Translations under genes and position numbers: made by a program | The notes under the pieces: generated by a model | Told to the model about the DNA's origin: nothing | Seen by the model: only the letters and a program-made list of their open reading frames with translations | Database searches by the model: none | In this document: piece by piece, positions 32,700-47,009 of the stretch | Layout: every line of letters starts with the position of its first letter | Position numbering within the stretch: position 1 is the first letter of the stretch | Assembly (NCBI RefSeq): GCF_000687475.1 | Contig: NC_057317.1 | Span: 1,054,001-1,118,000, forward strand | DNA from: Ustilaginoidea virens | Taxonomy: Eukaryota > Ascomycota > Sordariomycetes > Hypocreales > Clavicipitaceae | Direction of reading: 5' to 3' | DNA: 64,000 nt

Positions 32700-35600
32700 C
32701 ATCTCAACACCATAGCCTTATCACAATAACCATAAGAGCTACCTGAGAGGATATAACGATTTGCCTCACTCTTTGACGACAATTGGACTAACGCTATAGA
32801 GCCCGTCGACCCTAATAATGCTATAAATGTACAGCTACATAACCGTATCGCGTTCCTTATAGATACCTATAAGGAAAACACCTACCTAGATAATGATCTT
32901 TGGGAATAATTCCGCGAGGATTATAGCGAGTGGAATAAAGCCCTATTCCGCCGTATTAACGCTCAGGTTTTACGGCAATTCCGCTTAACACTACAGGAAC
33001 GCGGCGTATATGTTGGAGTATCGGGTTCCCTAACAACACCAACCCTACTTAAATGCCTTTAACAACAACAGAATCCATAATGGCCTTAAGAGGAAGTAAC
33101 CCAATAACTTACTCGTAGTGTATTCCTATCCTGGCTTAATCCTACTAGGGAAACCTTACTACCTATCGGTAATACTAAGCAAGAGATGTAAAGGCTCCAA
33201 AATACGCCCTTATACACACGCATAAGGCCTTTATTATTATTATCACGAGCCCCTACAATAGTTATGCGAATACCCTTACTAAGGCTCGCGTTACGGCTCT
33301 TATAAGCACTATCAACGCCAAGGAACTTCGTCACACTAATAGCACGATCATAGTCATAATAACCTATTGTCCCCCCCTCTATATCGAAAAAGCCCCTTAA
33401 CCCTGCCCCTACCGATAAAGAAAGGGGCCGGTCCTAATAACTAAAAGGGAAGACGCCTATTTACAATAGGCCGCTATTCGAAATAGGGGAAAGCTCCCGC
33501 TATTAATAATAACATGCAACGGCCGATAATTATAGCCTACAAGACCAACCCGATTAATTATATCAACCTAGGGATTATACCCTTAGCCGAGGCGGCTATC
33601 TTAATGCCCCTCGAGGTCATAACATACCCAATAGAGGTCGAGTTATAGGCCCCGATAATATGCTTCCTTCAATAGAGGACCCCAATAATAATACCCTCTA
33701 AGCTAATACCGCCCCTAATACCAGATATTACGAATCGCGGTATCGCGGCCTGTAGGCCTAAACGCCTCATCCGATAATACCAAAAATAGGCACGGCACCT
33801 AGCCCTTCCCGTCAATATCGGCCTACCTAGGCCGATAAACAGACCGTCTTAACGGGAGGACCGGTAAACCCGGCCCGACCCGGGTTATAGGATAACCCCG
33901 CTAGAGATCCCGCCAGCCTACCGTAAGGCTACCGATAAGCTATTCCGGAATACCCTCCGGAAGATCATACCCAGAAAGCCTACGCAGAGGCCGGGTTTAA
34001 CCAAGAAGATCATACCCGAACCGGGTTTAATAATATATCGAAGAAGATATCTGACCTCTTATGCAGCTATCGTATAGAGGATAGATATAGCAGCAAAATA
34101 GATAATTTCCTTATACTAAAGGTTATATCTTTTAAAAGCAAATACCGCCTATTAGGATTGCCTGATTACGCATTCGCCAGAGCTTTTTAAATTATACTAA
34201 TCGGCGATACTGAGACCTATTACTTTAATAATATTAAATGCATTCGTAATACCCTTACTTTTGACGATATGGTCCGCAAAGTTAAGAGCTATTTCGAAAA
34301 TAAGAGCACAAAGCAATTCTATTTGCACCATTAGAACAGAACAACGCTCTAATCAACTATCGCGAAATATCCCGACAAGTCAAAGTTAGAATGCCTTAAT
34401 ATCCTATTAGAGGAACTTTAACGCCTACATTATAGTCTTTTTTCCCCCTTTATAGCTAATACAGAGCTTCATCGGCAAATGCTTAACGCTATAAGGGATA
34501 CCCCTAAGTATAGCTAGGCCTTATATCATTATGCCCCTATATTCGAAGGCCTCGCTACTAACCTATAGCGATCCCTTTCTATCTATAAGATTACCTATAT
34601 GACTTAATAGCATCATTTCCTTCAATAGCAACCCCAATAACATCAGGATATTAAAGATATTAATAATAATATAGTGTTATTCACTAACCGTAGATATGGT
34701 CAATCCCGCCCTCAATGCCGATTCAGCCCACAGTAGCAGTATCAACGGCAATAATAAAATCGCGCCTTTCCAGCTAGGCCCCGTCAAAAAAGATACTTTA
34801 TTTGCAATAAATTAGGATATTAGTCATCCAACCATACTAATAAAGAGCAATAAGAATTAAAGGCACAATAGCTAAAGAACCGTTCCAACTATACCGCCCC
34901 CGATAATAAGAAATTCCGCATTTTCCTATAGGAATACGAGGGGCCCGCGTAAGGCCTCAAAAATACCGATTTTAATAATATTATTAAAGATATTGAAGTC
35001 ATAATGGCAGGGGATACACAATAGGATATAGAAAATGCTATTACACTATAAATTACAGCCACTTAATACTTTCTAGCCCCTATGCAAATAGAACCATTAC
35101 CTTCTTCATCTATCGAAATATTACAAGCCCTATAGGATAAATTATACCGATATGCCTTCCTACAGATTAACCCTTTCCGAATGCCCTTACCACCACTAGA
35201 CTGTAATTCTATCTTTCTAAAAGAAGAACGCTATAGTGACCATACCTTCTGCGGAATCCTACCGGATACTAGCGCCTCCGGCCTATTAATAGTAGGCCTA
35301 AGTCAAGTAAAGGCCCTAATGCGATTAATAAAGACCCTAACCATCGAGACAACTAATAAAAAGCATATAGTGAATTTCGGAGCAGGCTCTGCTACATCCT
35401 CTAGTATACTTAATATCCCGACGATATTTAGCAACATCCCCTTCCACATTCTTAATAGCGGCACCCCCTTCTTATATTCTATTACGGATATAGATAGGAT
35501 GGGCGTAAAGCTTAATAATCTTAATAACCTACTCATCCAAGGGGATATTAAGGTCCCAATTATCAGGAAATAGGGATATCTATAGTAGACTCTCAATGCT

Positions 35601-38563
35601 ATAGATACTACTGCCTTCTACCTCTTATTATAGGAAATCTATCAGCTTTATTATCGATTCGGGCATCCCTCTATTAATAGGCTTACCAAATTGCTTCAGC
35701 AGGCTAATTATAATAATATTAATCGCAATATTATTGAAAGCATCACCCATATATGCTATTAATACCAGATGAACGTAAAGGCACCTAGCCGATTTAAATT
35801 CATGCTTAAAGATAACGATACTAGCCAATTCAACTATAAGATTATCGTTAATATCCTTTATATTGATAATCGGCCGGTATTACACGTTATAAATGCCGCG
35901 ATAAGCTTCTAGGCAGTTAGATTTCTTAATCCATAAAGGCAGAAGGCCTACGATATTTAGAATGCCCTTAAGGAATACTAGATTAATACCTACCTTAGCC
36001 CACCGGATTAGATAGTCCATAATGCCGGACCAAACTTTACTTCTACTAAATTCCGTCATAATACCCGGCTTTTCTCTATTAATATAGATGAAATCCCCGT
36101 CGAAGCCCACCATAGTATTAGTAAAGTCGAGAGATACTACACCCTATTACGCAAAGCCTATACCATCGTTAATAAAGAAGTAGGCGACCTATTAATAAGG
36201 GAATAAAAACTATAGCTAGCTATTAAAGCCGTCAATAATTCTGCTAGGCCTAACGGCCTTATACCCACGTTATTAGTCTTTAGAGCGTATCCCCGACTTA
36301 CAGATAACTCACCCCCTAGCCTATTAGTATTACAATATACCTTAATATTACGAAAGGCTACTAACGAAGCTAGGAAATGCCTCGCTAAGCGACAGATTCA
36401 TGATGCCTTCGCCCAACAGAACGGCCTAAACACGTAGCCTATCCACTAATTACCCCTATAGTCCGATATATAGGTATGGAGAGAAAAGGGTAAATAGCAC
36501 AGGCTATACCGGCTAATCAGCCTCGAAGGTGAGACCTATACCATGCAGATGCCATATAGCCCTATTAAGTTCCGGTCAACAGTCGTTAAACCCTATAACT
36601 ATAACCCTAATATAGACGATCCCGAAGATATTGTCTATGCCGAAAGCCCGGCCTATCCCGGCAGGATAGAAGTCAGGATACCGGCTGCAGCCGCACCTCT
36701 AGCCGCGATAACACCTGCAGCCGCGATATATCCATCGCTAGCCACTAGCCCTAATCAAGTTAGGCCAGTATTACCATTACTACCGTTAATATATATAATA
36801 TCCGATATCATAATCAATAAGGACCAAAAAGAGGCTTTTATCAATACTATCGCTTCTAATACCGTTATTAATACCTCTTTCCTAACCGCAAAAAAGTAAG
36901 CCGACCTATAGCTTGTTAGTTAATTACGCCAAGAAAGGAAAATAATAACCCTAAGAGCCCCCTTCAAATAGTCTGACCGTATAGAGGTAGAAGCATTATA
37001 GGCCCGCGATATATTCCGATTTATTACCTTTAATATCGGTAAATATAGAGCCTAATGTCTATTTAACTCACGTATAATATAAGAGATTAAGGGTAAAGGT
37101 ACGGATACACCCTATAAGAAATCACGACTCGTCATATAAGGCTATAGTAATAATAAAAAGCAATTGATATTAACTCAGTCCCCCACAATCCAACAGGCTA
37201 ATTAGCGGCTACTTATATCATTAGCCCTATTACTATAACGCTCTTACAGCTTATTCCTCTGGATATATAATATCATATAGGCTTACATATAGTTATTAAC
37301 CACCCTCAATCGGTCGATCATCGCCAAATTACCTAAGCAAATAGCTCACCAATACCCTAATAATACGATTATAGAAATAGTGAAGCCACTATACGGAATA
37401 GCTAAGGCAGGCACCCACTAGTAGGCAACATACTTCCGGCACCATCGCGAAAAGTTAGGCATAACTATATCAACCTATGACCCCTATTTGCTGATATCTA
37501 CCGGTAATAACGATACTAACCGTACTAACGCTCCTAACCATACTGGCGATACTACCATATGCTTCGGTATCGTGGGTATACAGACTAACGATACCCTCGG
37601 CTTAAGTAATAATACCTTCTTCTAACGGGAAGAATTAGAGCTCACTAAAGCAGGCTTCAACGCCAAGCCTAAGATAAAGCTATCGCCAACCATGCCCTTA
37701 ATATTCAACAGATGTATATTGACGGCCACTACCGACGGCATAATAACGTTATACCAGAAAGGTCAAAGCTAAAAGATCGCCACTATCAACAAGAATACGC
37801 CTACAGCCCAGCGTAATTATATCGAGCAACGCGCTCGCGGTACTTATATAGCTACGGTCTGCCAGCCCGAGGCATCTTTTGACCTATCTATCGCGGCACA
37901 ACACTAGTAACCTAACCCTAACGATATCACAAGGTTAAATAAGCGCCTTCAATAGCAATGCAATAACCAGGATCATGGCTTACGGTACATCAATCTGGCC
38001 CTTACTACAGCTAAACTCTTTATATTTATTGACGGATCCTTTGCCAACAATAAAGATTTAAGCTCCCAGATTAATTACGTCATTATGCTAGGGAATGAGG
38101 CAGATACTGCGAATAACGCCTTCCAGTTGACTAGTAATATCATAACTTACAGCTCTACAAAGAGCAAGCGGGTAACGCATAGCGCACTCGCTTCGGAGCT
38201 ATACAGTATGGTACAAGGGGTCGATATTACATACGCGATAGGCACGACCCTCAACATAATTACCAGCAGGCTAGGATTGCCGAAGATCCCTACGGTTATA
38301 TATACAGATTCGTTTTCGTTGTACGAATGCCTTATCAAGCTAGGCACTACCAAAGAAAAGAGGCTTATAATAGATATTATAGCCTTACGATAGTCATACG
38401 AGCGCCGGGAGATATATAAGATCCGCTAGATCAACAGGAACGATAATCTCGCCAATATAATAACTAAGGGAACGCCTAATAAAGCCCTTAAGACCTTCGT
38501 TAACCATAACAAGGCTATAATATGTATGGAAGGGTGGGTAAAGAGGCCGGTCAATATCTGACT
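32700..38563 (+). pseudogene. B2 gag-pol remnant
   Basis: Collinear with B1. The protease site has changed from DTGAS to DTSAS (about 35267), a G-to-A effect. Integrase (about 35640-36400), RT (about 37060-37500) and RNase H (about 38030-38560) are recognisable but interrupted by TAA/TAG. The longest open piece (38085-38393) is part of RNase H. Confidence 0.82.
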
Positions 38564-38861
38564 ACGTTTAGGAGATGTTGGTAATATCATGGGTGGCAAG
38601 TGTGTAGATTTTCCTATATTTAATATTATATGCATTTATTGCTTTTACTGCGTTTACTGCTGCCCCTTTTTACCCCTTTATTTCGGCTGCGATATTCAAT
38701 ATACCGGCTGTACGGTATGATCCTATATAAGCCGGCCGCGCGGCGCAACAGCGTTATCGGCGGCACAACCTGCCGAGACCGCGCCGCACTTTCTTTTCTA
38801 TGTATACGCCTTACATCCTAGCGATTCCGATACTTGCTTCTATAAAAAGAGAAGCTGCCAG

Positions 38862-39200
38862 TATCGGAATCGCTATCGCAAGGTGCCCAATTGGGCACCA
38901 ATTAGGCACATTGCGACGAATGTGCCGCGCACACCCGTTACGCACGATGTAGCCACTTTTGCCCCTATGCCCCTGAGCCCGGTAGGGCACGCGGGCAGTC
39001 CGGCCCGACCGCGCCAATGCACGTGACTACGGCACGCACAAAAAGGCCACATCGTGTAATTACTCTTTTGCTTCCTTTCTTTCCTCTTAGTTAGTCAGTC
39101 ATTAGTAAAGTCAATAAATCCTTTACTTGGTGACCTCACGGTACATGATACCACGCGCGCGACCCTACGTGTAACTGGGTACCCCGAGTTTATATCAACA
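38862..39200 (+). repeat. 3' LTR of B2
   Basis: 339 bp, ends TATATCAACA directly before the second GATAG. Confidence 0.9.
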
Positions 39201-39205
39201 GATAG

Positions 39206-42200
39206 AGCCCTTATCGCCTAATATAGGGGCCCTATTGTCCCCCTTATATTCTCTCGCCCTTTTTTATATAAGAGTCCTATCGTCAATAGGGGTAACGCTA
39301 ATAAAAACTTCTTCTTTGATAGCTATTACACTTAAAACCCTATCTAAAGTACTATTAGCTCCCTTTTTGTCTGTACTTATGCCTTAGATATCTTCGCATA
39401 TAAGGAAAATACTACCCTTGCCTACTACTAGATCGTTATATTAGCGGTTATAAAAAAAGCGCGCTATAGGAGAGTTCCTCATCTAAAGGGATTTTAAGGG
39501 ATTAAATATTAATAATATTAAAGAGGTAGAGTATACCTATATCGCCTGCATATAGTATACTATAGATACCGGAGAATATATCATCTATATATAGTCCAGT
39601 CGCTCCTAGGTTTATATTCGATACTATTAGAAATATAAGATATATATTTAGTGTAAGCATATAATATCGATAAACCCCTAACTACAGTGGGTAATAAAGC
39701 GTATCGTCTATATAGTATAAAAGAAATAAAGTATTAAGGAGGCCGCCCATCCGAAGGTAGGAAATATCCTAGGCCGAAAGGCCTATCTTCGCCCTGAGTT
39801 TAATATACTATATTGTTAATGGGATAAACTATAGGCTATAGCATAAGAGCATACTATAATGGCCCTTTCTGTATATACCTTAGCTACTAATATCGGCGGG
39901 TCGACTTTTACTATACCTATAACGATTATTATTTTTTCTATTTTATCTACTAGGTCCTAATAGGCTAACGGCAACTCTATAGCTCCTATTATATAACTAC
40001 TTGTAGAGTAATAATAAGATATATAGATTATAGTAGAGGCGATAATTAGCTTCGCATATTAGGTCACCCCTACTATACTTGCGCTTTATACTCCGCCTAT
40101 TTCCCTTTAGTTAATATCCTCCCTATATACTAATATAGCCTCGCCTTAGGCCCTTATACCGACGACCGTACTATAAGCTAAGGCCGGGTTTATTACTACT
40201 GGCCTAGCATTATAAGTATATCCCCCTAGACCTATTACGCCCTATTATAGGTACCTAAGCCATACTATACCTAATTAGTATCTACTAATTATACTGCTAA
40301 TACCGCTGCTACCTTTCCTGCCCTATTATCCTATAGTCCCTTCCCTTCCCTTATATGCCCCCCTACTAAATCCTATAGGGAGGCAGGAGAATGCCAATAA
40401 GGGTGAGGGTAATAAGGGCAATAAGAATTAAGAAATATAAGAGCGGGGCTAGAATTGCTAAAAAATAAAAGATAAACGCTAAAACTTATTAGATTGCTTT
40501 ACTAAAAACGAAAAAGATTAGTTTTTTTTTTTTTTTTTTTTTATATTATTAGACGATATTAAGGTTATAGGTTTGAAATCCAATCCTAAGGCTATATAGG
40601 TCTATTATGCATCTAAATATCCCTCTATTTAGCCTTAAATGCCTTTTATACTATTATCTCTAAGAAGTTCTCTAGGGGTTTCTATATAGGTAAGTTATAT
40701 CCTTTCTATTTAATAAGTATATTATAATTCCGCCCCTAACTTTAGGTATTCTTTATAGTAAAAATCTCTTCTATTTTATATTCCTTATATAGCCGATTAG
40801 AATCTTAAGGTAGTATAAGTAGGGAATTAGGTTATATATTAATTACCTCCTAATTTAGTAATAAGTCGGAAGCTGCTTATTCGACTAGATTAATATAGAA
40901 AATTAGGTAAATACCCTATAGGATATCGAGTCGAATATTAAGTAGAGATAGTATAACTATAACTATATACTTTGCTAAGACTTAATCGAGCTTCTTATAA
41001 GGCCGGTTTATCTTAATATTGCGTAAGGTAAGCTATACCTAATCCCTAACTTAAAAACATTCCGCTAAATAGCGCGAACGGTTAATTATATCCTACTACT
41101 GCTGCTATATAAAGGCGATAGCAGCTTAGGCTACTTCTTATCCCTTATAGAGGGTGGCTAAGAATAGGGCGGCCCGCCCTTTTAGGGTCGTTAAATTTAG
41201 TATTATATCTAGAGGTAATATAACTATTAGAATATTAAATCTATTAAAAAGCCGATTAAGACTAAAACTAGTTACTAATAATATCTAGTTATTTAATACT
41301 AGTTGGCATACCGTAAGGTATTTTAGCCAGTTATATTGGTTAAAGGAGACTATAATACGTAAAATAGCCTAAACCTTTTGGTTTATCCGTTTTATACTGC
41401 TATCAGTCTAAAGGTAATATATAGTCGAAAGGAGTTATTTAGTCTTAACTAAATTATAAAGTATAGTCTAAAATTATCCTACCTAATTAGATCCTCGGTC
41501 GCTAATAATTTCTTTAGGGAACCTATAGAAACACTATTAGTATTATTAGAACCGTTCTATATAGTCTTCCGCTTTTATAGAGTATATTACCTTAAGCTGG
41601 ATATACTTTAATAGGCGATTAGTAATAACTATAAAGAATTGCGGGTCGGATATATTATATATGGGAAGATCTATTATAAAGTCGATCGAAATCTGCGATT
41701 AAAATCGGTCTAAAATAGGTAACGGCTATAGTAGGCCCTAGCGCAATTATCGGCTCTTATATGCCCTATAGTATCGGCAATTCCGGATATATCTTGCTAT
41801 TACTAAAGATATATTATCGAAGTAATAGTCTTAATATAATAACTAGAATATAGTATTCTTCCCTAGATAGCCTATAGTAGGTAATTTATAGTATTACTAT
41901 ATAACTGTAGTAGTTAGGGGTTTAAAAGAAGGGAGCTATATCTACCCCTAATAGAGAAGCGCGCTATAGGCATTTAAGGTGTAATCTATAATCTATTCTT
42001 TTATTAAAGCCTCGGTCGGAAAGTATCTCTTACCTTTCGCTATTACTACCTAGCATACCCTATATATTTTATCTTTAGCTATAATATAATCCTAAAATGC
42101 CTAAAGGTAGGAGTCGGCGAAAATATATAAGCTATTAGGTAAGCTAAATCCTAAAGGTATAATTATAAGAACTAGTTTGGTAGTTAAGTCTAGGTAGAAT

Positions 42201-45200
42201 ATTAAGATCGATAGTAGTTTTAAGATCTAGCCAATCCTTAGTATTATGCTACCGGCTTCTTATTCCTATTAAGATAGCATATTAAAGTATTAAGCCTACG
42301 ATCCTGGCCTATACTAGAGATAGAAATTAAAGAGCGCTAATATTTCGGCCTATTTAGCCTACCATTCTAATATCTTATAGGATCGAGTAAAATACTTTAG
42401 ATTCTTATAGTCTATAAGAATAGTAAATAGGGAGGCTATTAATTAGAGTTTAACTAACTACGCCTTAAGATAAAAGATAATAGCAAAAAGCTTCTTATTA
42501 TAAATTATATAGTTCTATTTAGTATCCGTTAGGTATATAGAATAGTATATAATAGGGTAGAGGATTTTATCCTCCCTAATTTAAGAGAGGCAGCTACTAA
42601 AAGCGGTACTAAAGCTATCTACTTTAAGAATCGTCTCCTTATTAAGGTCCTATTAAGCGAGAACTAGGTATAAAATAAAATAATACTTAAGCGCCTAGAA
42701 TGCCTCCTTTTCCTTATCTAACTATTAAAAGGGAACCCCTTTCTTTATTAACTTAATTAAGGGTTCGGCAAATCGGGAGAAATTAGGGATAAAATTATAG
42801 TAAAAATTTATAAAGCTAAAGAAGCTTTAGACCCCCTTTAGTTTCGTAGGGGCTTCCTAGTTCTAAATAGCCTTAATCTTTTCGGGGTTTAAATAGATCT
42901 TTTTTCCTACCGTTATAATATAACCTAAATACCAGACCTCTATTATAGTAAAATTATACTTCTCTAAGTCTAGGTTAAGACCGGCATCTTAAAGTTATTA
43001 GAGCATATCCTTAATGCATCCTATATAGTCCTCCCTTAATCCCAAGATATAAATAAGAATATTATTAAGGTATATAGTCGTAAAATCCTTAAGTATATTT
43101 CCTAAGGCCCTATTAATATATCGTTAGAATATTATAGGGGCTTTAGTAAGGCTAAAAGGTATAATAAGCTACTTAAAGAGGCCGAATTGCGTACGGAATA
43201 TAGTAAGGTATTTATCGCCTTCTATAATATAGATTTTATAGAATGCTATATATATATTAATTTTAGTAAACTACTTCGCCTAGGATAAAGATCGTAAGGT
43301 CTCCTTAATAAGCGGGAGGGGGTATTAGTCTTAAGCTATAACCTTATTTAGGGCTTGGTAATCTATATAAAAATGCCACCCTTTATTCCCCTTCCTCACT
43401 AAGAGGACTAAAGCTGCCGCTAATAAGGAACTCGCCTAAATCTATCCCTTATCTATAAGGTTAGTTACCTATCTCCGAACCTTAAGAAGCTAGTCCTATA
43501 GCATATTATATAATAGGCCCTAAGGTAGGTCTAATACGCTTCTATCTAAGGCCTTCTTAAGCCGAATATAATAGTCTAATATACCCTAGTATAAAGGAAG
43601 GCCGGAGGCTTTTTCCTTATTAAATAAATCGCTAAATTCTTATAACTCTAGGGGTAGTCCCTACGGCTTCTACAGAAATATAGGGTCCTAATATAGCGGA
43701 AGCATAATACGGAGAATATATATTATCTCTTATAGGCTTATAGTAATAAAAGAAGTCGATTAGTCTTTAAAACGCTTCGCCTACTAAAATATACTATAGA
43801 AGACTAAACTAAGAATATTAACCGCGGCAGGGCTAGACTATCGTACTACTAATTCCTAGACGATAAGATTGCCTGCCGCTCCGATCTATATCTAATATCG
43901 TTTCGCTTACAATATAATATTATAGTATTCTATCTAAGGGAGACCTAAAATAATATTATAAGTAAGGCCTAGGATTATATAAAGTATAACCATAGAAGGC
44001 TAGCTATTAATATCAATATCTATACGAATAATATACATAATAAAAAAAGTCGCTTCCTTATATTCCCCTAAATAGCTCTGAATCTCTACTACTATTCTAA
44101 TTTTCCTGCGTTATAGTAGGCAGATAGGTTAGAGACCTAACCGTTATACTATTTTTTCGCTTATAGCGCTATAGCAATTATAACCCAAGTCGATTAAAGT
44201 ATCAATAAAAGTATAAAATTTATATAATATTGGTACTAAAAAGGGGTGCCTATTTATACATTCTATAATCTCTTTTATCTCCTTTATATAGGGTCCTTTT
44301 TATAATCGATCGGGGTTTTAGGCATATATTTTAAGCCCTCTCGCGAGATTAGGCTTAAAGGCTAGTCTTTTCCCTAAGAGTTATCGCTATTATTATCCTT
44401 AATAGCCTAAGAGTCTACTATAGCTACTTTAACCATTCCTAGTCTATAGGCCCTTTACAAACGGTATTTCTATATATAGTAGGTAGAAGCACTATAATGA
44501 AGATAAAGGTCCTTCTCTTATTGCTTATTAAGGACCTCCTATAAGACCTATTTGGCTATATATTGCTTACTCTTTAAAGTAAGCTAATTAATACCTATTA
44601 TCTATATATTACCCTCTGCATCCTAATTATTATTTTATCGATTATAAGGAGGACTAAGGTAGCGCCTAGTAATTAGGCTAGTCTTAAGGTTAATAGCAAT
44701 TTAACAATAGCGGTCGACTGCCATATAGTAGTTATTACGGGAGACCCTAAGTCTAATAATCTTATCGGCCATCCTAGCATTTAATATAAAATAGAGGTAT
44801 TCGAGTTTTACTTCCTTAGGCTAGCTAATTCCTCCTATAAGCGCTAGTTTTTCCTTAAATCGGACGAAAAAAGTAGTAAAAGGTTCTTTAGGGCCTTAGC
44901 ATAAAAAGTACTTAAGTTCAATAATCGCGCGGTCCTATTAATATAAGTCTTTAAAGAGATATTAAAGGTATTTAAAGAACTTTACTATATTATAATCGTA
45001 GGCCTTACTATTCTTAAAAAAGGCTGTAACTTATAATTAGACTATAGAAGATAGGTTTTAAAAGATAAATATCTATTGCGTCTTTTCGTCCCTAATAAAA
45101 TCCTTATCGACCTTAAGCTTATATTGCATAAAGGTTCGCTAGGCGGTAAATATTATCTTTTTGCCGTTAAAGGGGTCCCCTATTGGGATCGGCTTACGCT

Positions 45201-45522
45201 TAAGTTAGGTATAAGCCGTATTAAGAGTAGTAAGGGGGATAGGTCCGCCCTATTATATTACCGGGACCGGTTAGTATTCCGGTTAGGGTTTACTCGCCTA
45301 CTCTACGAGATAAGCCTATAAAGAGTTTATCTACGATTGAATCTATTGCATACCCTCAGAAAGTTACTGCATTTAGGTATATATATTACATTAGGGGCGC
45401 TACTGCCCTATATTATCTGCCCCCGTTTTATTAGGCGCGCTCATTTCGATGTCGTATAACGCTTACATTATTGGTTCTATAACACGGAGTTATAATAGTA
45501 AGGCTGAGAGAGTCTATTTAAA
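39206..45522 (-). pseudogene. Gypsy-D gag-pol remnant
   Basis: On the minus strand, RT-like sequence lies at about 42900-43450 (DYxALNKV, FRTQFGLFKQLIIPFSLT and a YLNNILIY site where YxDD is expected). Integrase lies at about 41150-41850 (ISIDFIIDLP, FPKEIISDRGSN and a following ST.YHPQTD-like part). Gag-like sequence lies right of about 44600. Many TAA/TAG stops; the RT Asp-Asp pair again reads Asn-Asn. The remaining 3' part of D lies at 30510-31066 and 31776-32031. Confidence 0.75.
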
Positions 45523-45766
45523 TATAAAGGACTAGCCCTAGGGCGACTATAAATAGGCGTCAATAATATATATTAAATAGACTAAAAAGGAAAGAAAAGG
45601 ATCCAAATAGGAACCTTCTATCTAGTCTATTTATATCCCGATTATAACACATATTGGAGTCCTAGTATAGTCTTGTGACTCTGTCTGTTGCCCTTCCTAG
45701 GCTAGACGCGGGCGCAGCCCGAGTCCTAGCCACATTGTGGCGCGGGCGTAGCCCGAGCCCATGACA
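45523..45766 (-). repeat. 5' LTR of Gypsy-D
   Basis: 244 bp, begins TATAAAGG on the plus strand (TG to TA by transition) and ends ATGACA. Confidence 0.9.
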
Positions 45767-46016
45767 CTTCTTATTAACTATTTTTCTATAGGTAAATTTC
45801 GTCGACTTTATTATTCTAGAATAATCCTTTATTTCTTATCTTTTTTATAGCGAGAAGATTCGCTATAATTATCGGATTATATAGAATATTAGTAAAAGTA
45901 ACGGCCTTTTTATCCTATAATATAATTCGAATAGAGCTAATACTAAAAACTTTTGAAATACTATTATAAGTATTACGAACGAGGTGCTCATCGATATTAT
46001 AATCGATATTAGTAAA

Positions 46017-46731
46017 TGTTGAAATCAGCGCCTTTTTAGCTGTATTTTGGTACTGGTCTCGCTACCGTACGATGTCTCTACGTTGAGATATCGCGGTGGC
46101 TATACCAGGCGCTATGGTGGGGCACAGCGCCCCACAAAGCCGATTACAGTGGGCCACAGCGCCGGTCACGGCACCGGCACAGCGCCCCACAGCCGGCCAC
46201 AGCGGCCGGTCACAGCGGGCCACAGGGCCCACAACAGGCGGCGCATTTCTACGGGATTACCAAATGGGCAAACCTTGCTAATACCAGCACTTTCGGCCTT
46301 CTACATACAGTCACCCGCTATACCGGTCATTTACGGCAGACCGATATAGGGCTTCCGGCCCGTACGGCAGGCTGTTATAGGGCATCCGGCACACCGCTAT
46401 AAGCCACTGGGCTTGGTTGGGTAGGCATTGGGTAGGATATTGGGCACGGTTGGGCAGACCGACTTTTCGTCGGGTTTTTCGCTATTTTTGCGGTTTTTCA
46501 TTATTTTCAACCACTTTTTCAAGATGGTAGAAATATGCCCAAAATTCCCTCTTTCTAGCTAGAATAGTCACCAACAATTAGAATTAGATTTCCCTGATAT
46601 CTTTGCTCTGGTCAACCCCGTGTGTGCGTTTTTAATCTTTAACCAGCTTGTTTTATTCTGCAACGCCTTATACGCCACTGTCGGTACTTAGTATACTTTC
46701 CAACAGTGTTCTGAGTCACCATTTTGCAACA
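46017..46731 (+). repeat. LTR1 of F
   Basis: 715 bp, TGTTGAAATC to TTTTGCAACA. Contains dense GC-rich inverted repeats such as GTGGGGC-ACAGC-GCCCCAC (46117-46135). Confidence 0.93.
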
Positions 46732-46743
46732 GGTTATGAGCCC
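46732..46743 (+). promoter_or_regulatory. Primer binding site of F, complementary to the initiator-tRNA(Met) anticodon arm
   Basis: GGTTATGAGCCC directly abuts the 5' LTR. Its complement, GGGCTCATAACC, is the anticodon stem-loop of eukaryotic initiator tRNA-Met (12 of 12 against the yeast sequence as I know it). Drosophila copia uses an internally cleaved half-tRNA(iMet) in this way. Confidence 0.75.
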
Positions 46744-47009
46744 GGTGTCTTAAGGCTTCTAGCTTAAGACTTTTTTACGCTAACTTAGGATTTTAACGCA
46801 TTTGGCAGCTAACCTTCTAGAAATCTACTAATAAGGGACTGATCATCCCAGATTTAGGAACCCAGCTACCACACCAAGCTGCAATATATCCTTGCAATAG
46901 GATTTTCTAAGGTTATTCCTTAACGCAGCTTTCTTCTAGTTTTATCTAGATTTTCAGTCTTAATTTTCTTTGCATTTTTAAGACTTTCCGGCACTTTTTC
47001 TCTTCCTAT

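Larger units (their letters stand above)
32032..39200 (+). mobile_element. Copia-B copy B2, inside Gypsy-D
   Basis: 7169 bp with TSD GATAG on both sides (32027-32031, 39201-39205). LTRs of 339 bp: 32032-32370 and 38862-39200. The same gene order as B1 can be followed throughout. More TpA-rich than B1; start and end dinucleotides of some LTR termini have mutated (TGTCGG to TATCGG at 38862, CAACA to TAATA at 32370). Confidence 0.94.
30266..45766 (-). mobile_element. Gypsy-D LTR retrotransposon inside A2, itself carrying E and B2
   Basis: 15.5 kb, or about 7.6 kb without E and B2. TSD is 4 bp, CTTC (30262-30265 and 45767-45770); the empty site is seen in A1 (its complement near 14215-14225). 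LTRs of 244 bp each: 30266-30509 and 45523-45766. The complement of a purine tract (ACCCCCCTCCTCC) adjoins the left LTR, so the element reads right to left. Minus-strand readings show Gypsy order: gag to the right, then protease, RT, RNase H and integrase to the left. A run of 21 T at 40522-40542 is a further oddity. Confidence 0.9.

Noticed and set aside
45076..45321. 81-codon plus-strand frame in Gypsy-D
   Set aside because: Antisense to the gag region of D and without homology; a chance open frame in AT-rich DNA.
46096..46281. Recurrent 60-80-codon frames rich in Gly/Pro/Arg inside F-type LTRs
   Set aside because: They recur only because the LTR is repeated four times; they sit in non-coding LTR and their frame is not conserved through indels.
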